From IMG/VR virus record IMGVR_UViG_3300033571_026502, positions 1-47,280 of that record: a stretch of DNA of 47,280 nucleotides, one strand, 5' to 3'. This document shows positions 43,884 to 47,280 of this stretch, one piece after another. A model generated the notes under the pieces. That model saw nothing but the letters and a program-made list of their open reading frames with translations, had not been told where the DNA came from and did no database searches. Both the position numbers and the translations under genes were made by a program. The number at the start of each line of letters is the position of its first letter. The stretch's first letter is position 1. This DNA comes from a virus.

Positions 43884-44371
43884 TATTTACTTCCCTCATT
43901 ACATGCCCATGCTAGTGCTCTAAATGCTTCCGCAGACTTTTTTCTTAGATCAGAGTCTAGAGGAATAATATCATCTCCTATTTGAGTAATAATTACAGAT
44001 TGTGCAGCGTCTGGTAGACCTGGATATTTTCCTTTAATATTCATTCGTAACATAGCTCCACAAAGACTATTAGCCTGACGAACTTCTTCTGTTGTTTTTA
44101 CAACCTCATCTTCTCCGTCAAGTTCTATAAGAGTTGCCAAATCCATATATAAATCGGATAGTCGAGTACCATCTTTTTTTCTATCTGTTGAGCCATCAGC
44201 AAGAGCATTAATAACTAATTGACACTTGTCCTTTAGATCCTTTTCTTGAGGCGGCGTTACAACAACTATTGTGTTATTATTTGGATTAACAACAGGAAAA
44301 TTTAAGTTAGGCTTAAATAAGCCAAACAATACTAAAGCTATTCCTACGCCTAATAATAGTTTATTATTCAT
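43883..44371 (-). CDS. Membrane-anchored hypothetical protein
   Basis: 162 residues. One N-terminal transmembrane segment (LLLGVGIALVLFGLF) then a soluble region (NTIVVVTPPQEKDLKDKCQLV...EVRQANSLCGAMLRM) with a few Cys. Probably exported by an uncleaved anchor. Overlaps the upstream gene by 4 bases and abuts the protease, which suggests a common function, possibly as substrate or partner of the protease. Confidence 0.6.
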   Translation of the reverse strand: MNNKLLLGVGIALVLFGLFKPNLNFPVVNPNNNTIVVVTPPQEKDLKDKCQLVINALADGSTDRKKDGTRLSDLYMDLATLIELDGEDEVVKTTEEVRQANSLCGAMLRMNIKGKYPGLPDAAQSVIITQIGDDIIPLDSDLRKKSAEAFRALAWACNEGSK

Positions 44372-44748
44372 ACTTTATCCTTATTACATACTACTGGACT
44401 TAAATATGGAAACATTTGATCGGCCACTTTGATAGCCTCAACACATTCTGCTTTTACCGCCAAGTCTCTTGTTTTTTTCCAACTTGTAACAAGTTCAAAA
44501 AATACATCTTCTTTGGTTTCAACAGAAGCACTGCTATTATTAGTTGCTGCTGGAACCTGTTTTGTAACAGAAGTTCGTTGTCCTAGTAGGCCAGTTACCT
44601 TGTCTACTAATTGCTTAACAAATAACGAAACAGGATTTAGTTTGTCCTTAAATAAAACCCAAGCAACTACCGCTGCTCCTGCATATAGGGCTAAGTCCGT
44701 TGGCCCAAGAGAGGATGCAAATTCATTAAAACTCTGAGCGTAATTCAT
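44368..44748 (-). CDS. Membrane-associated hypothetical protein
   Basis: 126 residues. A hydrophobic helix (DLALYAGAAVVAWVLF) near residue 20 is followed by a soluble, Lys/Glu-containing part ending CNKDKV. ATGA overlaps link it to the upstream and downstream genes. Likely part of an envelope-associated block with the protease; no known family. Confidence 0.55.
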   Translation of the reverse strand: MNYAQSFNEFASSLGPTDLALYAGAAVVAWVLFKDKLNPVSLFVKQLVDKVTGLLGQRTSVTKQVPAATNNSSASVETKEDVFFELVTSWKKTRDLAVKAECVEAIKVADQMFPYLSPVVCNKDKV

Positions 44749-45128
44749 ACATTACCTTTCTGTAGAAAAATTCCTGTTTGTCTGAAAATTGAAACTGTGG
44801 CATCTATGCTAGATGATACTAGAATCATAAGTACCTTTTTGACATAACTATGTATTATAGGTTCTAAAAAGTTGGGAACAAGGGGAATATCTATTATTGT
44901 AAATGTGGTATCATAAAACTTATTAATAAATTCAACAGCAATAGCTTTTTTGTCTTTACCTTCTAAGTCTTTAGCTATTGCTTCTATTATTTGTACCGTA
45001 CTAGCCACTACTAGTTGTAGAGATTTCCATGCCTCACTTAGAGCCACGCTTTTTAGATTTTGTAGAGACTTTTTTAGTTCTGCTGTTGTTTTTTCTGCTT
45101 TTTCCAGAATTAGCTCTTTTACTGTCAT
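44745..45128 (-). CDS. Hypothetical helical protein with hydrophobic C-terminus
   Basis: 127 residues from the ATG at 45128, supported by GAGGAG 7-8 bases upstream, inside the preceding gene. The N-terminus is a heptad-rich helix (LILEKAEKTTAELKKSLQNL). The second half has hydrophobic stretches (FTIIDIPLVPNFL, VLMILVSSSIDATVSIF). Shares 95 bases with the 3' end of the upstream gene in another frame. The layout fits a small membrane-associated protein, with no assignment. Confidence 0.6.
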   Translation of the reverse strand: MTVKELILEKAEKTTAELKKSLQNLKSVALSEAWKSLQLVVASTVQIIEAIAKDLEGKDKKAIAVEFINKFYDTTFTIIDIPLVPNFLEPIIHSYVKKVLMILVSSSIDATVSIFRQTGIFLQKGNV

Positions 45129-45414
45129 TTGTAATCTCCTCTTGTGATGGTGAAGGTGTTGGTGTTGGCATTTCGACTAATTTATTTTGTTCAACTATTT
45201 TCTTAACTTCTGATCGACCTTTAATATATTTAGCTAATATCCATACTTGTCCGCTAATTAGAATAATACTTTCAACAGCATGAGATACAATAGTTATTAA
45301 TTCTTCTTTTTGTTGATTTTCTTTTAATAGTCCTGTTAGATATAATCCACTAAATAAAAAACTAACTAATGTAAACCAAAATTCACTTGTTTTGTATCCG
45401 GCTTTAGCTGTCAT
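45034..45414 (-). CDS. Holin-like membrane protein with basic tail
   Basis: 126 residues. Two hydrophobic helices (FWFTLVSFLFSGLYLTGLL and a second around ESIILISGQVWILAKYIK) separated by a short loop, then a long polar tail rich in Pro/Thr/Lys/Arg/Ser ending SKKRGSK. Two helices with a charged C-terminus is a holin-like topology, but this is inference only. The last 95 bases are also coding for the next gene. It lies among protease and membrane genes, which supports a lysis or envelope role. Confidence 0.55.
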   Translation of the reverse strand: MTAKAGYKTSEFWFTLVSFLFSGLYLTGLLKENQQKEELITIVSHAVESIILISGQVWILAKYIKGRSEVKKIVEQNKLVEMPTPTPSPSQEEITNDSKRANSGKSRKNNSRTKKVSTKSKKRGSK

Positions 45415-45427
45415 ATTATATCCTATT

Positions 45428-45676
45428 TTATAGAGAAGACTCTAAACTAAATAATAAATTATTGGATTTATTAAAAATATCTATCTTAGATACTCCGCTA
45501 AATTCTGATAATAATTGAGCAACCTCAATAGCTGTTTCCTGATTATTTAATTCTATTAGATTATTATTTATTGTAGTTTCATCAACAACTTCTCCAACAT
45601 AATCATCAAATTTATATATTGAAGCATTAAATAAATTTAAATTTATATTTTTTATTAATATATAGTGTTGTGACAT
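45428..45676 (-). CDS. Hypothetical small protein
   Basis: 82 residues, beta-rich and acidic: HYILIKNINLNLFNASIYKF, then YVGEVVDETT and IEVAQLLSEFSGVSKIDIF. No motif recognised. It begins 13 bases after the FGE-like gene ends and ends 13 bases before the holin-like gene, on the same strand. Confidence 0.55.
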   Translation of the reverse strand: MSQHYILIKNINLNLFNASIYKFDDYVGEVVDETTINNNLIELNNQETAIEVAQLLSEFSGVSKIDIFNKSNNLLFSLESSL

Positions 45677-45689
45677 ATTTTTTTCCTAT

Positions 45690-46832
45690 TTATAAGGTTC
45701 CATCCCCGCTAGCGTTAGCAGATATACAAGTTGGAGCAGTGTTGCTTTGAGTAGCATAGTCCCAGTATCCAGCATTTGTTGAGCCAGATTTATAAAATGC
45801 TGCTTTTTGCCATTCGTCTGCGCTCGGAATAAAATAAATAGCACTAAATTTTCTTGATGGTAGTCCTGTGTTACCTGTTAATTGATACGCACCATCTTCT
45901 GTTGTTGTATTATTTTGTAATCCAGATGGTTTTCCATTATGCAGCCAGTTACAGTATCTGGCAGCATTATACCAACTTATACATGTTGCTGGTTTATTGG
46001 CATAGTTAGTTTTTACACTATAAACATAAGACCCATTAGATCCGGATCTCCATATCCCACCCCTATCTTCGCTCATTAATGATGAATAAACTTCATATGT
46101 GTCTGTGACACCTATATTGTTTAGAAATTCGACATATTCAGTATTGGTAACCTCAAATTTACCCATTTTGAATTCGTAAGAAACACTACCTATTCCAGCG
46201 CTATCATTTTGATTATTAATATCTCCAATAGTACCATATTGGAATAATGGAGTACTAGCAACAGTGGCCACTCTGAATCCAACAATATTGGATGTGAATG
46301 TTGGTGGTTGGTATGCTTCAAAAGACCTATTAAGTCGTGTGCTATCGCTAGACCATGCTCCTCCCTTTAGACCTTTGCTTGATGAGAACCATGTTCTTTC
46401 TGTCCATTCATAAATACTTGCTGCCATATCGTATATATTATATGCGCTAGGATTACCATTAGAGCCAATGGTAGTCACATTACCTCCTAAACTATCCCAA
46501 CTAGCACAATTGCTATAATTAGCAGTATTACTTGTTTTGAATAGTGATGAAGCTGAGCTTGGCGTTAAAGTTATGGTCGGAGTTAATGATGGTGTGGCTG
46601 TTAATGTTATGCTTGGAGTAGGTGTGATTGTTACTGTTGATGTTGGCGTAGGAGTTGAAGATGAAGTAATTGATGGAGTTGGAGTAGAAGTTCTTGTTAG
46701 AGTTGGCGTTGGAGTGGGTGTTCTAGTTAATGTTGGAGTGGGGGTTACTATACTCGAATTAAATATTCGAAAAGATCCACTGTCGTATCTAATTTTATAA
46801 TTATTATTTGTTACGTATAGTTTATATGACAT
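45690..46832 (-). CDS. Tail protein with Thr/Pro stalk and circularly permuted FGE/SUMF1 domain
   Basis: 380 residues. N-terminus (1-28), then a Thr/Pro/Ser repeat stalk (about 30-95), then an FGE-sulfatase domain whose halves are swapped. First comes the normally C-terminal half (about 100-190): SWDSLGGNVTTIGSNG, YNIYDMAASIYEWTE, LKGGAWSS, GFRVATVA. Then comes the normally N-terminal half (about 197-380): YGTIGDINNQND, KMGKFEVTNTEYVEFL, ISWYNAARYCNWL, FIPSADEWQKAAFYK. The catalytic Cys pair of active FGE is not present, so it is probably a binding fold. A Thr/Pro stalk and neighbouring fibre-like genes suggest a receptor-binding or display protein. Confidence 0.85.
   Translation of the reverse strand: MSYKLYVTNNNYKIRYDSGSFRIFNSSIVTPTPTLTRTPTPTPTLTRTSTPTPSITSSSTPTPTSTVTITPTPSITLTATPSLTPTITLTPSSASSLFKTSNTANYSNCASWDSLGGNVTTIGSNGNPSAYNIYDMAASIYEWTERTWFSSSKGLKGGAWSSDSTRLNRSFEAYQPPTFTSNIVGFRVATVASTPLFQYGTIGDINNQNDSAGIGSVSYEFKMGKFEVTNTEYVEFLNNIGVTDTYEVYSSLMSEDRGGIWRSGSNGSYVYSVKTNYANKPATCISWYNAARYCNWLHNGKPSGLQNNTTTEDGAYQLTGNTGLPSRKFSAIYFIPSADEWQKAAFYKSGSTNAGYWDYATQSNTAPTCISANASGDGTL
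46556..46745. repeat. Degenerate Thr/Pro-coding repeat (stalk)
   Basis: On the plus strand this is a GT-rich, degenerate repetition of GGAGT, GGCGT, GTTAATG and similar units; on the minus strand it encodes alternating Thr-Pro, Ser and Arg residues. It is the stalk of the permuted FGE protein, likely extended by slippage. Confidence 0.75.
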
Positions 46833-46873
46833 TATATAAAATCAATTTGTTAAAGTTTGATACCTTGTCCGAT

Positions 46874-47119
46874 TTAAATAGCGTTGATAGTTAGAGTATT
46901 ATTTCCAGAATTGTAGACAAAATTTATACCACTTCCCGCTACTAGTGATGTATTAAAATATCCAGAAATATTCCCACCTCCAATAACACTGCTAATTTCA
47001 TCTAAGCTTGCCTTTTTTGTAACGCCGCTACCAGACGGATCATCCATAAATAAGAAAAGATCATCCGAAGATAAACTACCGCTAGCTTCTGGAAATTGAT
47101 TTATACGATAGATTGGCAT
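46874..47119 (-). CDS. Small tail-fibre-like protein
   Basis: 81 residues with AGGAGG before the ATG at 47119. MPIYRINQFPEASGSL, then DDLFLFMDDPSGSGVTKKASLDEI, then VAGSGINFVYNSGNNTLTI resemble the repeats at the N-terminal end of tail-fibre or collar-type phage proteins. Ends without a long tail domain, so it may be a connector or a short fibre subunit. The 41-base gap that follows before the FGE-like gene holds no hairpin that I can see. Confidence 0.6.
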   Translation of the reverse strand: MPIYRINQFPEASGSLSSDDLFLFMDDPSGSGVTKKASLDEISSVIGGGNISGYFNTSLVAGSGINFVYNSGNNTLTINAI

Positions 47120-47121
47120 AT

Positions 47122-47280
47122 TTAGCCTCCTACTATGGTTGAATTACCAAGATAATAGTATCCAACATCATCAAATCTATCGTCATATTTTGATTCTATA
47201 TCTGATATTGTTGGTTTGTTGCTAACATAAGAATCTATAGTTTTATTATTTCCTGTTTTTGCACATGTTGATACTACAAT
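47122..47280 (-). CDS. C-terminal end of a gene running off the right edge
   Basis: Open on the minus strand from the window edge to the TAA at 47122-47124; 52 residues are visible (SYVSNKPTISDIESKYDD, then a Tyr-rich YYYLGNSTIVGG). Its stop is 2 bases before the next start. Likely another structural or tail protein, given its neighbours. The start is outside the window. Confidence 0.6.
   Translation of the reverse strand: MVVSTCAKTGNNKTIDSYVSNKPTISDIESKYDDRFDDVGYYYLGNSTIVGG

Noticed and set aside
45690-46832. Diversity-generating retroelement target
   Set aside because: The FGE-like fold fits, but no reverse transcriptase, template repeat or variable repeat was found in the window, and the usual variable end is internal here.
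45690-46832. Active formylglycine-generating enzyme
   Set aside because: The permuted domain lacks the catalytic cysteine pair and the GNVWEW Asn position is altered (ASIYEW).

Overview
The window looks like part of a large, AT-rich genome of a tailed double-stranded DNA phage (Caudoviricetes), probably recovered from an environmental sample. The evidence is tightly packed and often overlapping genes, a full phage replication and nucleotide set (DnaB helicase, primase, DnaE-type polymerase, RecA/UvsX, SSB, annealing protein, NrdA/NrdB, dUTPase, dCMP deaminase, dNMP kinase, PhoH), very large structural genes, a small membrane and lysis-like block, and no ribosomal or core metabolic genes. The sequence does not identify the host. 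All three stop codons are used as stops and clear Shine-Dalgarno sequences precede many genes.

Layout. (a) 1-11499, plus strand: the 3' part of a giant structural gene that is open at the left edge, a 2449-residue structural protein, and a small zinc-ribbon protein. (b) 11500-13358, minus strand: a zinc-finger protein, a single-strand annealing-like protein and a VSR/DUF559-like endonuclease. (c) 13333-19845: eight overlapping genes that look like a surface-sugar cluster (GT-like proteins, a degenerate nucleotidyltransferase, a methyltransferase remnant and a clear GT4 glycosyltransferase with an inserted zinc ribbon). (d) 19846-34438: replication and recombination. SSB has its own promoter and a terminator that abuts the GT4 start. 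The DNA polymerase III alpha subunit is split into two genes with a small protein and a DEDDh exonuclease between them. Then come a PD-(D/E)XK nuclease, dNMP kinase, primase, DnaB, RecA/UvsX, several small proteins, an HNH endonuclease and PhoH. (e) 34499-38244: dUTPase, NrdA, NrdB, a 49-residue membrane protein and dCMP deaminase. (f) 38273-41844: a triple-domain glycosyltransferase and an RgpF-like protein. (g) 41810-45414: membrane and secreted small proteins with a papain-like protease, plausibly a lysis or envelope cassette. (h) 45428-47280: tail-fibre-like proteins, including one with a circularly permuted FGE/SUMF1 domain.

From about 47 kb to 11.5 kb everything is on the minus strand, with ATGA-type overlaps that imply long polycistronic transcripts and coupled translation. 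The three observations I rate highest are: the split polymerase operon (dnaE-N, small protein, exonuclease, dnaE-C); an in-frame TAA inside the first metal-binding motif of the polymerase PHP domain; and the circularly permuted FGE domain in a Thr/Pro-stalked tail protein. Three small genes (59, 49 and 52 residues) were found by reading the gaps between larger genes.
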